A stretch of DNA of 64,000 nt from Marivivens sp. LCG002 (GTDB taxonomy: Bacteria > Pseudomonadota > Alphaproteobacteria > Rhodobacterales > Rhodobacteraceae), in NCBI RefSeq assembly GCF_030264275.1, contig NZ_CP127165.1, positions 2,530,001-2,594,000 of the forward strand. The letters are read 5' to 3'. This document shows positions 24,132 to 33,502 of this stretch, one piece after another (the stretch's first letter is position 1; each line of letters starts with the position of its first letter). The notes below the pieces were generated by a model, which worked only from the letters and a program-made list of their open reading frames with translations, did not search any database and was not told where the DNA came from. The translations under genes were made by a program, and so were the position numbers.

Positions 24132-25237
24132 GAGAAGGTCTTTCGTGGATCAAAGGCATCGCGCACACCTTCAAAGATGAACACGAGCAGCGACAGCATC
24201 GTCGCAAAGGTCATAAAGGCGGTGATCCCGAGCCACGGCGCCTGAAGGTTTCTCTTGGCCTGAAGCGTCAGATCCCCGAGCGAGGGCGCCGAGGACGGCA
24301 AACCGAAACCAAGGAAATCGAGACTGGCGAGCGTCGCAATCGCACCCGTCACAAGGAAGGGAAGCATTGTCACCGTCGCCACCGTCGCATTGGGAAGCAC
24401 ATGGCGGAACATGATCACGCGGTCACTCACCCCCAATGCACGCGCCGCGCGGACATATTCGAAGTTGCGCGCCCTGAGGAATTCCGCCCGCACCACATCG
24501 ACAAGCGCAGGCCAGCCGAAGAGCACCGTGAGGAACACCAAGAGCCAGAAGCTTTTCCCCAAGATCGCGGTCAGAATGATCATGATATAGAGCGACGGCG
24601 TGCGCGAAAAAATCTCGATGGCCCGCTGGAACAAGAGATCGACCAGACCGCCGAAATATCCTTGGACCGCCCCTGCAACGATCCCGATCACCGACGAGAT
24701 CGACACCACGATCAGCGCAAAAAAGATCGACAGACGGAAGCCATAGATCACCCGTGCCACAACGTCCCGCTTGGTGTCATCCGTGCCAAGCCAATTGGTG
24801 GCGCTCGGCGGTGCGGGGGCCACGCCTTTGACATCAACGATGGTGTCATAGGAGTAGGGGATCACAGGCCAGATCATCCATCCTGCCTGAAACCCATCAT
24901 CGTCCAGCGTCTCGCCGTTCGCGACCGCTTCGATCAATTCCTCGGGTTCATCGAAACAGCGCTCGATCCCGCCCGTCACGATAAGGCACTTCACCTCGGG
25001 CGAGCTATAGATCGCCTCGGTCGGGAAATCGCCGTTATAGTCCCGCTCGGAATAGAAGCTGAAAACAGGCATGCGGTATTCGTCGCGATACTTCACAAGG
25101 ATCGGCTTGTCGTTCGCAATGAACTCGGCAAAGAGGCTGAGCCCGAAAAGCACCGCCATGATGATCAGCGACCAATAGGCACGGCGGTTGTTGCGGAAAT
25201 TCCGCAAGCGGCGCTGGTTGAGTGGGGACAAACGCAT
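24128..25237 (-). CDS. yejE: Peptide ABC transporter permease (YejE type)
   Basis: A 369-residue inner-membrane permease. After a first membrane segment (about 20-38) there is a long periplasmic stretch (about 45-135) typical of YejE, then the binding-protein-dependent transport core with RDVVARVIYGFRLSIFFAL, five membrane helices, and the EAA loop (VRAARALGVSDRVIMFRHVLPNA) that contacts the ATPase. It starts three bases after the yejB-type gene ends and overlaps the ATPase gene by four bases. It should form a heterodimer with the YejB-like permease. Confidence 0.93.
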   Translation of the reverse strand: MRLSPLNQRRLRNFRNNRRAYWSLIIMAVLFGLSLFAEFIANDKPILVKYRDEYRMPVFSFYSERDYNGDFPTEAIYSSPEVKCLIVTGGIERCFDEPEELIEAVANGETLDDDGFQAGWMIWPVIPYSYDTIVDVKGVAPAPPSATNWLGTDDTKRDVVARVIYGFRLSIFFALIVVSISSVIGIVAGAVQGYFGGLVDLLFQRAIEIFSRTPSLYIMIILTAILGKSFWLLVFLTVLFGWPALVDVVRAEFLRARNFEYVRAARALGVSDRVIMFRHVLPNATVATVTMLPFLVTGAIATLASLDFLGFGLPSSAPSLGDLTLQAKRNLQAPWLGITAFMTFATMLSLLVFIFEGVRDAFDPRKTFS

Positions 25238-25240
25238 TGC

Positions 25241-26389
25241 TTACCCCCTGCTTTCAAAGTCGATCCGCGGATCGATAAAGATATATGTGATGTCGGTGAT
25301 GATCCCGACGACAAGCCCCATCAGCGAAAAGGCGAAAAGCGTGCCGAAGACCACAGGATAATCGCGCTGGAGCGTCGCCTCATACCCCAGCCGCCCAAGT
25401 CCATCGAGGCTGAAGAGCGTTTCGATAATGAGCGAGCCGCCGAAGAACACCGAGATGAACAGCGCAGGAAAGCCCGAAATCACAATCAGCATCGCATTGC
25501 GGAACACGTGACCGTAAAGCACCTTGCGTTCGGAGAGGCCCTTGGCGCGGGCAGTCATGACATACTGCTTCTTGATCTCGTCCAGAAAGCTGTTCTTGGT
25601 CAGCATCGTCAAAGTGGCAAAGGCGGAAATGGTCGAGGCCACGACCGGCAAGGTGATGTGCCACAGATAGTCTTTGATCTTACCGAAAAGCGAAAGCTGA
25701 TCCCAATTATCGCTCGTCAGACCGCGCAGCGGGAAAAGCTTGTGACAGGTCGGGTTATACTCGCGCAAGCCTGGAAACCAATCCTTGAGGAACGGCAACT
25801 CGAAACAGTTGTTCGAAGCAAAAAGCACGATAAGCAGGATTGCAAAAAGGAACCCCGGGATCGCATAGGCGACGATGATGACGCCACTGGTCCAAGTGTC
25901 GAAGGACGACCCGTCCGTGACGGCCTTGCGGATGCCCAGAGGGATCGAAACGATATAGGCGATCAGCGTCGACCAAAGACCCAGCGTGATCGACACAGGC
26001 ATCTTTTCCAGAACAAGATCGACAACGGTGATTTTGCGGAACCAGCTCTCGCCGAAATCGAACTGGATGTAATTCCACATCATATCGACGAAACGCTCGA
26101 GCGGCGGCTTGTCGAACCCGAACTTCTTTTCCAATTCGGCTATAAAGGCGGGGTCGAGCCCCGTTGCGCCTCGATAGGTGCCCTGAAGCTCGATCTCGGT
26201 TGATTGGATATCGACATCCGCGTGCCCGCCCGAAATGGACTGGAACACGTCCCCGTTGCCTTCCATTTCGGCGATGATCTGTTCGATCGGGCCGCCTGGC
26301 ATGAACTGGGTCAGGGCAAAGTTGATAACCATGATCCCGAACAAAGTCGGGATCACGAGAAGAAGTCTTCGGAAAATATATGCGCCCAT
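25241..26389 (-). CDS. yejB: Peptide ABC transporter permease (YejB type)
   Basis: A 382-residue inner-membrane permease. It opens with the OppB-type first helix ([21 protein letters not shown]) followed by [17 protein letters not shown], a long periplasmic loop (about residues 35-130) found in YejB, then six helices with the EAA loop [23 protein letters not shown]. It lies between the solute-binding protein gene (18 bases upstream) and the YejE-like gene (three bases downstream), in the usual A-B-E-F order. The transported compound is a peptide or peptide-like molecule by family. Confidence 0.93.
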   Translation of the reverse strand: MGAYIFRRLLLVIPTLFGIMVINFALTQFMPGGPIEQIIAEMEGNGDVFQSISGGHADVDIQSTEIELQGTYRGATGLDPAFIAELEKKFGFDKPPLERFVDMMWNYIQFDFGESWFRKITVVDLVLEKMPVSITLGLWSTLIAYIVSIPLGIRKAVTDGSSFDTWTSGVIIVAYAIPGFLFAILLIVLFASNNCFELPFLKDWFPGLREYNPTCHKLFPLRGLTSDNWDQLSLFGKIKDYLWHITLPVVASTISAFATLTMLTKNSFLDEIKKQYVMTARAKGLSERKVLYGHVFRNAMLIVISGFPALFISVFFGGSLIIETLFSLDGLGRLGYEATLQRDYPVVFGTLFAFSLMGLVVGIITDITYIFIDPRIDFESRG

Positions 26390-26407
26390 GAGCCGCCTGC
26401 TGCTGCC

Positions 26408-28318
26408 TTATTGGAAGGCGCCTGCTTGTCGCAGAGCCTCGCCTTTTTCGGCGTTATACCACCAGAACGACATATAGCCCATATCATAAGGCGGAAGTTC
26501 TTCGGGGTGCTCGTACATATCGTAATAAGCGACCCAGTAATTGGCGAGATACCAAGCCGGAACGACGAAGAGCTCTTTGCGCATCACGCGGTCAAGCGCC
26601 CGTACGCCTGCAGCCATTTCCTCGCGCGTGGTCGCCTCTTTCACGATCTCGATAAGAGCATCCGCCGCAGGCGATGAATAACGCGCAGGGTTGAACACAT
26701 CGCCCACGCCCGAGGTGCCATAGCGCTGGCCAAGCCCCTCGCCCTCTTCAAGCCCGTTGCGGTAACCGTCATAGATCATATCGAAATCACCGTTGTTGGT
26801 GCGTTCGGTATATTGCGCAGTGTCGATACGGTTCCAGACCGCATCGATCCCGAGGGCTTTGAGGTTCTCGATATAGGGCAGCATGATCCGGTCAAAGGTC
26901 GGCGAGTAGCCAAGGAATTCGAGCTTGAACGTCTCGCCCTTGTCGTTGACCAGCATCCCGTCGGCCCCTGCCGTCCAGCCCGCCTCTTCCATCAAGGCAA
27001 GAGCCTTGCGCAGGTTGCCACGGTCGAGCTGACGCTCGCCCGATGTATGTGGCATCGTCACCTCTTCGGTGAGGATCGCAGGATCAATCAGGTCCTTCAC
27101 ACGCTCGAGATACTCGAGCTCGAGGCCCTCGGGCTTGCCCTTGGCCTGCATATCCGAGTTCTGCCAGAAACTTTCACGCTGATCGAAAAGCCCATACTGG
27201 AGGTTATCGTTCGTCCAAGTGAAATTATACATCAGGCCGATCGCCTGACGGACGCGGATATCCTCGAACTTGGGGTTTTGAAGATTGAAGAGGAACCCGT
27301 AAGCGCCGGGCAAATTACCGTTCGCAATGGTTTCTTTCTTGACCCAGCCTTTTTCGAGCGCGGGGAAATCATAAGCCGTCGCCCAGTTCAGCGACGAATT
27401 TTCCTGACGGAATGCAAAGGCCCCCGCCTTGAACCCTTCGAAGGCGGCAGTGGTGTCGGCGAAATACTCGACGCGGAAGCTGTCGAAGTTGTTCTGACCC
27501 ACGTTGATCGGATGATCCGCACCCCAGAAGTTCGGATTGCGCTTATAGGTAATCTCTTCGTTGATCTTGTAAGCGTCGAGCATATAGGGCCCCGTGCCCG
27601 GAGCGACTTCGAAACGCGCCTCGTCCAGACGGGCGCCAGTTTCCTCATACCAATGCTTGGGGAAAGCAGGGGTTGCCCCCGCCTGCTCGATCAACCCCGA
27701 ACGTGGAATGTCATCGGCAAAGGTGAATTTCACGCGATACTCGTCGAGAGCTTCGACGTTTACGATCAACTGCGCCACCGCCGTTGCAAAAGAACGCGTG
27801 CCCTGTTCGATCAAGAGGTTATGGCTAAAGACGATGTCCTCGGCCGTCATCGGAACGCCGTCGGAAAAGGTCACATCGTCCCGCAGATTGAAGATCACCC
27901 AATCCTTGCTTTCGGGATACTCGATGGTGGTGCACAAATAGCAATAGGACGACCCCACTTCATCTGCGGTTCCCGCGAACAACCGCTCGACAGCGATACT
28001 CGCCAGAGCGCCCGGCGTTCCCTCTTGGGTCGCATAGGGGTTCATCGTGTCAAAGGTGCCCATCATCCAGATCGACATCTCGCCGCCCTTGGGGGCATCG
28101 GGGTTCACATAGTCGAGGTGCTTGAAATCGGCGGGATACTTGAGGCTGCCATAGGTCGAAATGCCGTGCGCGACGATGACCTCTTCATGGCTTTCCGCCA
28201 AAACCTGTCCCGCAAAGGCCACAGCCCCCAGAAAGATCACACCCCCCATGAGCGCCCAATTCGGCATCACTGCGGCTTTGGCGGCGTGACGCGGGGTTGA
28301 ATGCGTTTTCGGGATCAT
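26408..28318 (-). CDS. yejA: Periplasmic peptide-binding protein (YejA type, SBP family 5)
   Basis: A 636-residue extracellular solute-binding protein. A signal peptide covers about residues 1-40 (a basic start, a hydrophobic core around LMGGVIFLGAVAFA, cleavage near VLAES). The mature part has HGISTYGSLKYPADFKHLDYVNPDAPKGGEMSIW at its start, the YejA pattern, and the SBP-5 signature around NFNPLRGDVTFSDGVPMTAEDIVFS-type residues. It delivers oligopeptides to the two permeases. The start at 28318 is set by GGAGGAAG upstream; the frame runs to 28381 but without a binding site. It is the first gene of the operon, and its promoter must be within 28319-28405. Confidence 0.92.
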   Translation of the reverse strand: MIPKTHSTPRHAAKAAVMPNWALMGGVIFLGAVAFAGQVLAESHEEVIVAHGISTYGSLKYPADFKHLDYVNPDAPKGGEMSIWMMGTFDTMNPYATQEGTPGALASIAVERLFAGTADEVGSSYCYLCTTIEYPESKDWVIFNLRDDVTFSDGVPMTAEDIVFSHNLLIEQGTRSFATAVAQLIVNVEALDEYRVKFTFADDIPRSGLIEQAGATPAFPKHWYEETGARLDEARFEVAPGTGPYMLDAYKINEEITYKRNPNFWGADHPINVGQNNFDSFRVEYFADTTAAFEGFKAGAFAFRQENSSLNWATAYDFPALEKGWVKKETIANGNLPGAYGFLFNLQNPKFEDIRVRQAIGLMYNFTWTNDNLQYGLFDQRESFWQNSDMQAKGKPEGLELEYLERVKDLIDPAILTEEVTMPHTSGERQLDRGNLRKALALMEEAGWTAGADGMLVNDKGETFKLEFLGYSPTFDRIMLPYIENLKALGIDAVWNRIDTAQYTERTNNGDFDMIYDGYRNGLEEGEGLGQRYGTSGVGDVFNPARYSSPAADALIEIVKEATTREEMAAGVRALDRVMRKELFVVPAWYLANYWVAYYDMYEHPEELPPYDMGYMSFWWYNAEKGEALRQAGAFQ

Positions 28319-28405
28319 GTGCTTCCTCCATGCAAACAAATTGCTTTGGGTATAGCTTAGGCTGCCCCAAAGGACTTGCAAGTTGAGTTTGCGTGATCGC
28401 CCAAA

Positions 28406-28437
28406 ACAAAAGGCCGCCCCGAAGGACGGCCTTTGTT
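28406..28437 (-). terminator. Terminator of the cytochrome c gene
   Basis: AAAGGCCG (28409-28416) pairs with CGGCCTTT (28427-28434), extended by ACA/TGT, with a T-rich run on the minus strand. It separates the cytochrome gene from the downstream yejA promoter. Confidence 0.85.
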
Positions 28438-28454
28438 GGAATTAGGGTGTCGGC

Positions 28455-28976
28455 TTAGCCGCCGATGGTCGCAAGATAGGCAATCAGGTTCGCGCGATCT
28501 TCAACCTTGGGAAGACCCGAGAAGCCCATGGCGGTGCCGGGAGCGTATTTCTTGGGGGCTTCGAGGAAACCGTTGAGGTGCTCGGGGTCCCAAACCTGGG
28601 CCACAGCTTCGAGAGCGCCGGAATAGGCGTAACCGTCAACCGAATCGACAGCGCGGTTCACAACACCAAACAGGTGCGGACCAGTGCGGTTGTCGCCGTT
28701 TTCGAGCGAGTGGCACGAAGCACACTTTCTGAACACCTTTTCACCTTCGGCAGCATCGGCCGAAGCGAAAACTTCTTCAAACGAGGGGCCTGCTTCTGCG
28801 GCAGCATCGCCACCGGAACCGCCCTCAACTTCGATGGCATAGCCTTGGGCGTGGTCTTCACCGTGGGCACCGCCGCCGAAATAAATGGATTCGGCAGCCC
28901 AGCCGCCAAGAAGAAAGACCAGCAGAGCGCCACAAAAGCCGCCGAGAATTTTGGTCATCGTCATAGTGTCGAACAT
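28455..28976 (-). CDS. Membrane-anchored cytochrome c (cytochrome c552/CycM type)
   Basis: A 173-residue class I cytochrome c. An uncleaved N-terminal anchor (about residues 6-28, ILGGFCGALLVFLLGGW) is followed by a Gly/Ala/Glu-rich linker and one haem domain with CASCH near residue 85, TGPHLFGVVNR and the distal Met in PGTAMGFSGLPK. It resembles CycM/cytochrome c552 of Paracoccus and Bradyrhizobium, which carries electrons between the bc1 complex and terminal oxidase. I take the ATG at 28976 (GGAA seven bases upstream) rather than 28988. It is divergent from pheA and ends at its own terminator. Confidence 0.92.
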   Translation of the reverse strand: MFDTMTMTKILGGFCGALLVFLLGGWAAESIYFGGGAHGEDHAQGYAIEVEGGSGGDAAAEAGPSFEEVFASADAAEGEKVFRKCASCHSLENGDNRTGPHLFGVVNRAVDSVDGYAYSGALEAVAQVWDPEHLNGFLEAPKKYAPGTAMGFSGLPKVEDRANLIAYLATIGG

Positions 28977-29094
28977 GTCGCGTTCCATTCCGTTCGCAAT
29001 TTTGCGGCTATGTATCCGCTTACTGCTAGGTCTTGCAAGCAGTCTTACCGCGACTTATTGCCCATTTTACAAGTTTATGAACAGGAAAAACGAA

Positions 29095-29934
29095 ATGACT
29101 GCTCGTATCGCATTCCAAGGAGAGCTTGGCGCCTATGGCCATCAGGCATGTGTAGAGACCCGTCCCAAGCACGAGCCCCTGCCCTGCGATACCTTTGAAG
29201 AGACCATGGATGCGGTGCGTCGTGGCGACGCCGAGCTTGGCATGGTGGCAGTCGAAAACTCGACCTATGGACGTGTGGCGGACGTGCATTCGCTTCTTCC
29301 CAAGAGCGGCCTGCATATCGTGGACGAGGCTTTTGTGCGTGTTCACGTCAATCTCTTGGGCACCAAAGACGCCCGTGTCGAAGATGTCACTACGGCCCAT
29401 GGCCATCCGGTGATTCTCCCGCAATGCGCGGGCTTTTTGCGCGAACACAGCATCCGCGGCGTCGTCAGCAGCGACAACGCCCGCGCCGCCCGCGAAGTGG
29501 CCGAGCGCAATGATCCGTCGCATGCCGCGCTCGCCAGCGAGCTAGCCGCCGAGATTTACGGTCTCAAGGTTCTGGCCCGCCATATCGAGGACCACGACCG
29601 CAACACCACGCGCTTTCTGATCATGTCGCGCGATCTCGACCTGAAACGTCGCGGCAAATTCGGCATGATGACGAGCTTTATCTTCCGCGTGCGCAACATT
29701 CCCGCCGCGCTCTACAAAGCGATGGGCGGTTTCGCGACGAACGGCGTCAACATGACCAAGCTCGAAAGCTATATGGTCGACGGCGACTTCAACGCGACCC
29801 AATTCTATGCCGAGATCGAAGGCCATCCAGACGACCGCAATGTCGCTCTGGCGCTCGAAGAGCTTGATTACTTCACCAGCGAAGTAAAGCTTATGGGCGT
29901 CTTCCCATCGGCCCCGCGCCGCCACGAACGCTAG
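29095..29934 (+). CDS. pheA: Prephenate dehydratase
   Basis: A 279-residue monofunctional enzyme turning prephenate into phenylpyruvate in phenylalanine synthesis. The catalytic domain begins IAFQGELGAYGHQAC, includes GMVAVENSTYGRV, and has the catalytic TTRF at 171-174. A C-terminal ACT domain follows (FIFRVRNIPAALYKAMGGFATNGVNMTKLES). The regulatory ESRP motif reads ESYM (224-227), so feedback by phenylalanine may differ. AGGA lies eight bases before the ATG at 29095; an ATG at 29077 is less well placed. It is divergent from the cytochrome gene. No chorismate mutase domain is fused. Confidence 0.95.
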   Translation: MTARIAFQGELGAYGHQACVETRPKHEPLPCDTFEETMDAVRRGDAELGMVAVENSTYGRVADVHSLLPKSGLHIVDEAFVRVHVNLLGTKDARVEDVTTAHGHPVILPQCAGFLREHSIRGVVSSDNARAAREVAERNDPSHAALASELAAEIYGLKVLARHIEDHDRNTTRFLIMSRDLDLKRRGKFGMMTSFIFRVRNIPAALYKAMGGFATNGVNMTKLESYMVDGDFNATQFYAEIEGHPDDRNVALALEELDYFTSEVKLMGVFPSAPRRHER

Positions 29935-29948
29935 GTTTGGGGGGCCGC

Positions 29949-30416
29949 CTATGCGCGGCCCATCGCCTTTTCTTCGATATCCTCGGCAAAGTCGGCAACC
30001 CGCGTCTTGAACCGCTTGATGAGGTTCTGACGTGCAAGTTTCATCGACTGGAGCATCAATCGCGCAGCAAGTGTGCGCGGCTTGAGCTCGAACTCGACCC
30101 CCATCCGCGTGCGATTGGGGGACAAAGCAACTAGCTCGATCTCGCAGTCTCCTTCGATCCCGCCGGATTCGAAATAAACGTTGATTGAATTGGGGTTATC
30201 AGCGTGGGTGATCTGAATTGCGGCCTTGCGAGATTTCCCGCGGAATTCGAACTCGACCTCCCAGATCGACCCTTTGGCAATCGGTCCCTCGCCGGATGTG
30301 CGCACCACATCAACGCCACGCCGCATGGCGGCCCGCTCGAAAGCTTTATAGTCCGAACAACGATCGAAAACGAACTCCATGCTCGCTTCGATGTCCTCTT
30401 TGGTGCTGAATTTCAT
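29949..30416 (-). CDS. SRPBCC (START-like) family protein
   Basis: A 155-residue protein with a START/SRPBCC helix-grip fold: MKFSTKEDIEASMEFVFDRCSDYKAFERAAMRRG at the start, alternating strands (GSIWEVEFEFRGKSRKAAIQITHAD, SINVYFESGGIEGDCEIELVAL), and a long C-terminal helix rich in Lys and Arg (LQSMKLARQNLIKRFKTRVADFAEDIEE). Such proteins bind hydrophobic ligands; the ligand is unknown. It is on the same strand as nudC, 52 bases downstream of it, with an FNR-like sequence in the gap. Confidence 0.8.
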   Translation of the reverse strand: MKFSTKEDIEASMEFVFDRCSDYKAFERAAMRRGVDVVRTSGEGPIAKGSIWEVEFEFRGKSRKAAIQITHADNPNSINVYFESGGIEGDCEIELVALSPNRTRMGVEFELKPRTLAARLMLQSMKLARQNLIKRFKTRVADFAEDIEEKAMGRA

Positions 30417-30452
30417 ACGTCCGTCCGTCTTTGGCTGACCCTACGGTCATTT

Positions 30453-30466
30453 TTGATCAAGATCAC
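30453..30466. promoter_or_regulatory. FNR/FnrL-like box upstream of the SRPBCC gene
   Basis: TTGAT (30453-30457), four bases, then ATCAC (30462-30466) matches the FNR consensus TTGAT-N4-ATCAA at nine of ten positions. It is 37 bases upstream of the start of the SRPBCC gene and just past the nudC stop. One chance match in 64 kb is possible. Confidence 0.35.
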
Positions 30467-30467
30467 C

Positions 30468-31418
30468 TCAATCTAGTCTGTCCGCAAGCCAATTGAAGAG
30501 CATGAAATGCGCAATCGACCCTTTTCGCGCGGGCGAGATGTCGGGATGCTCGCCCGCAAAGGCCAGAGCAAGCTCTTCTTTCGTGACCCAGCGCGCATCT
30601 TCCAACTCGGCAGGATCAACCGTGATTTCGGTCGAACTGGCCTCTGCATGGCACCCGAACATGAGGTTCATCGGAAAGGCCCAAGGCTGGCTGGCAAGAT
30701 AGGTGACGCGGGCGCATCTGATCCCCGCCTCCTCGAAAACCTCGCGGCGCACGGCCGCCTCGATCGTCTCGCCGGGTTCGACAAAGCCGGCAAGACAGGA
30801 ATACATCCGCTCGGGCCAAGCAGGAGAGCGCCCGAGAAGAACCGAGTTCCCATGCGTTACCAGCATGATCGCAACGGGATCGGTGCGCGGGAAATGCGGC
30901 GCACCGCAGGATGGGCAATTGCGCTGCCAACCGCCCACGGCCATTTTGCTTTCGTGACCGCATTTCGAACAGAACTTGTGGCTGTCATGCCACCCAAGAA
31001 CGGCACGCGCTGTGCTGGCCAATTCCGCATCCTGCGGCGAAAGATGGGTCATGACGGCACGCAGCTCGGCAAATACCGCTCCCTCCCCAATAAGCGGGTG
31101 GCTCTGCTCTGTTGGATCGAGAAACCCCGAATGAAGCTCGATCTCCGAAGGGTTCCAGCCGCTCAGATCGACGGCAAAAGTCGGCACGCCATCAGGAAGC
31201 CCGAGGAAAATCGGCTCGCCCGCAAGATCCATTACGGGGTGACCGACCTCGACAAAGAAGAGCGCACGCACTTCGGCATCCGTCACAAGCGGTTTGCCCC
31301 GCCAAAGGATCATCGCGCGCGCATCGGGTCGCTGCCAAAGCGATTCGGCCTCGGGCCGAAGCTGTGCCGCGCGGTCATAGCCGCTTCCCCCGAAAGTCAC
31401 CTCTTCCGCAATCCGCAT
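30468..31418 (-). CDS. nudC: NAD(+) diphosphatase / NADH pyrophosphatase NudC
   Basis: A 316-residue Nudix hydrolase that cleaves NADH or NAD+ to NMN(H) and AMP and can remove NAD caps from RNA. A four-Cys zinc ribbon lies mid-protein (CSKCGHES ... CPSCGAPHFPR), followed by the Nudix box GFVEPGETIEAAVRREVFEEAG and the NudC-specific SQPWAFPMNLM (SQPWPFPxS array). GGAG precedes the ATG at 31418 by about eight bases; the frame is open to 31442. It is upstream of the SRPBCC gene and divergent from the ffs-dnaX region. Confidence 0.94.
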   Translation of the reverse strand: MRIAEEVTFGGSGYDRAAQLRPEAESLWQRPDARAMILWRGKPLVTDAEVRALFFVEVGHPVMDLAGEPIFLGLPDGVPTFAVDLSGWNPSEIELHSGFLDPTEQSHPLIGEGAVFAELRAVMTHLSPQDAELASTARAVLGWHDSHKFCSKCGHESKMAVGGWQRNCPSCGAPHFPRTDPVAIMLVTHGNSVLLGRSPAWPERMYSCLAGFVEPGETIEAAVRREVFEEAGIRCARVTYLASQPWAFPMNLMFGCHAEASSTEITVDPAELEDARWVTKEELALAFAGEHPDISPARKGSIAHFMLFNWLADRLD

Positions 31419-31539
31419 CGAACTCTCTCCTTCAAGACGCATAACCTATGACCAAACCGATGGAAGGTTTCCAGCCTTGTTGCGGGATCAAAGGGCCTCA
31501 CCCCTTGCAAAGACACCCCAAACCCCCTAACTCACCCCT

Positions 31540-31636
31540 CGAGAGGCTGGCGCGGGCGAGCGCTTCGCCAACCCGGTCAGGTCCGGAAGGAAGCAGCCGT
31601 AACGATTTCCGCTTGGGTCGCTGTCCAGTCTCTCAC
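31540..31636 (+). ncRNA. ffs: Signal recognition particle RNA (4.5S-type, small bacterial)
   Basis: The conserved SRP domain IV core GGTCAGGTCCGGAAGGAAGC (31575-31594), followed by AGCC, contains the GGAA tetraloop and the symmetric loop that binds Ffh. The outer arms GAGAGGCTGG (31541-31550) and CCAGTCTCTC (31625-31634) pair to close the hairpin, giving an RNA of about 95-100 bases. The exact ends are estimated. It lies upstream of dnaX, as in many alphaproteobacteria. Confidence 0.95.
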
Positions 31637-31722
31637 CTTTCCGCATAGATTTGACCGACAGATGTGGACCTCGCGGCGCGGGTTGCTTACCTTGTCCCTC
31701 GAACAAGATGATCAAGGCCCCC

Positions 31723-33480
31723 ATGTCCGACACAGCAGCACGCCCCTATCAGGTCCTTGCGCGGAAATACCGCCCCGAGACCTTTGCCGATCTCGTCGGA
31801 CAAGACGCCATGGTGCGCACGCTTCGCAATGCTTTTGCCGCGGACCGTATCGCCCAAGCTTTCATCATGACGGGCATCCGCGGAACGGGCAAAACCACGA
31901 CCGCACGGATCATCGCCAAGGGGATGAACTGCATCGGCCCCGACGGAAACGGCAAACCCACCACCGATCCTTGCGGCGTGTGCGAGCACTGCACCTCGAT
32001 CATGGAAGGCCGCCACGTCGATGTCATGGAGATGGACGCCGCATCGCGCACAGGCGTGAACGACATCCGCGAGATCATCGACAGCGTTCATTACCGCGCA
32101 GCCTCGGCCCGCTATAAAATCTATATCATCGACGAAGTTCACATGCTCTCGACAAGCGCTTTCAACGCGCTTCTCAAGACGCTCGAAGAGCCGCCCGCGC
32201 ATGTGAAGTTCATCTTTGCGACAACCGAAATCCGCAAAGTGCCCGTCACGGTTTTGTCGCGCTGCCAGCGTTTCGATCTGCGCCGCATCGAACCCGAAGT
32301 GATGATCGCGCTCCTGCGCAAGATCGCCTCTGCCGAAGGCGCCGAGATCAGTGACGACGCCCTCGCCCTCATCACCCGCGCCGCAGAAGGCTCTGCCCGT
32401 GATGCAACCTCGCTTCTCGATCAGGCGATCAGCCATGGCGCGGGCGAAACCACAGCCGATCAGGTCCGCGCCATGCTGGGCCTCGCCGACCGTGGGCGCG
32501 TCCTTGATCTCTTCGACATGATCCTACGCGGCGAAGCGGCGGCGGCTCTGACCGAGCTTTCGGCACAATATGCCGACGGTGCCGACCCGATGGCGATCCT
32601 GCGCGATCTGGCTGAGATTGCCCATTGGATTTCCATCATCCAGATCACGCCCGACGCAGCCGACGATCCGACTGTTTCCCCTGACGAACGCTCGCGCGGT
32701 CAGGCAATGGCGGGGGCTATTCCGATTCGCGTTCTGACCCGCCTGTGGCAAATGCTGCTCAAGGCGTTGGAAGAGGTCGCGATCGCCCCCAACGCGATGA
32801 TGGCCGCGGAAATGGCGATCATCCGTTTGACCCATGTGGCCGATCTCCCCGCGCCTGCGGATCTTCTCAAGAAACTCTCCGAGACGCTTCCGCCTTCGGG
32901 TGGCCCCTCGGGCGGCGGCGGGCGTCCTGCGCCGACGGGCGGCACGGTGAATGCGATGAGCACGAGCTATGCCCCGACCTCGGGCTCGGGTCCAGTGGCA
33001 CGCGGCGGTGCCCAACCCGCCACCGCACTGAGTGCCGACTCGCTCGCACGCTATGCCCGCTTCGAGGACGTGGTCGAGCTGATCCGCGCCCACCGCGACG
33101 TCAAACTCCTCGTCGAGGTGGAAAGCGGCGTGCGGCTCGCCAACTATCGCCCCGGACGGATCGAGTTCCAGCTTGCTCCGAACGCCCCCCAGGACCTCGC
33201 CCAGCGCCTTGGGTCGCGGCTTCAGGCGTGGACGGGCAACCGTTGGGCCATCACGCTTGTGAACGAAGGCGGCGCCCCGACGATCACCGAAGTGCGCGAC
33301 GCCGAAGACAACGCTCTCAAATCCGAGGCGACCAAGCACCCGCTGGTGCAGGCTGTCCTCAAGTCCTTTCCCAAAGCCCGTATCAGCACGATCCGCACCC
33401 AAGCGGATATCGCGCTCGAGGCCGAGGTCGAGGCACTCCGCGAAGTAGACGAAGAATGGGACCCGTTCGAAGCGGACTAA
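31723..33480 (+). CDS. dnaX: DNA polymerase III subunit gamma/tau
   Basis: A 585-residue clamp-loader ATPase. It has YQVLARKYRPETFADLVGQ at the start, Walker A GIRGTGKTTTAR near residue 51, a zinc-binding Cys set (CGVCEHC and the earlier MNC), Walker B IIDEVHMLS, and sensor 1 TTEIRKVPVTVLSRCQRF. A Gly/Pro/Ser-rich linker around residues 385-430 leads to a tau-like C-terminal domain that would bind the alpha subunit and DnaB. I start at 31723 (MSDTAARPYQ), with AAGG upstream; an ATG at 31708 is an alternative. No clear slippery heptamer for gamma synthesis is seen. It heads the dnaX-ybaB-recR operon. Confidence 0.95.
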   Translation: MSDTAARPYQVLARKYRPETFADLVGQDAMVRTLRNAFAADRIAQAFIMTGIRGTGKTTTARIIAKGMNCIGPDGNGKPTTDPCGVCEHCTSIMEGRHVDVMEMDAASRTGVNDIREIIDSVHYRAASARYKIYIIDEVHMLSTSAFNALLKTLEEPPAHVKFIFATTEIRKVPVTVLSRCQRFDLRRIEPEVMIALLRKIASAEGAEISDDALALITRAAEGSARDATSLLDQAISHGAGETTADQVRAMLGLADRGRVLDLFDMILRGEAAAALTELSAQYADGADPMAILRDLAEIAHWISIIQITPDAADDPTVSPDERSRGQAMAGAIPIRVLTRLWQMLLKALEEVAIAPNAMMAAEMAIIRLTHVADLPAPADLLKKLSETLPPSGGPSGGGGRPAPTGGTVNAMSTSYAPTSGSGPVARGGAQPATALSADSLARYARFEDVVELIRAHRDVKLLVEVESGVRLANYRPGRIEFQLAPNAPQDLAQRLGSRLQAWTGNRWAITLVNEGGAPTITEVRDAEDNALKSEATKHPLVQAVLKSFPKARISTIRTQADIALEAEVEALREVDEEWDPFEAD

Positions 33481-33502
33481 CCCCTCAATCAGGAAAAGAC
33501 AG

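Noticed and set aside
24401-26203. 600-codon plus-strand frame opposite the yejB/yejE permease genes
   Set aside because: The permeases have full family motifs on the other strand; the antisense product is a charged low-complexity chain.
32870-32945. Possible programmed frameshift in dnaX to make gamma
   Set aside because: The A-rich stretch before the Gly/Pro linker reads AAGAAACTC, not an AAAAAAG-type slippery site, and no stop is placed to give a gamma end.
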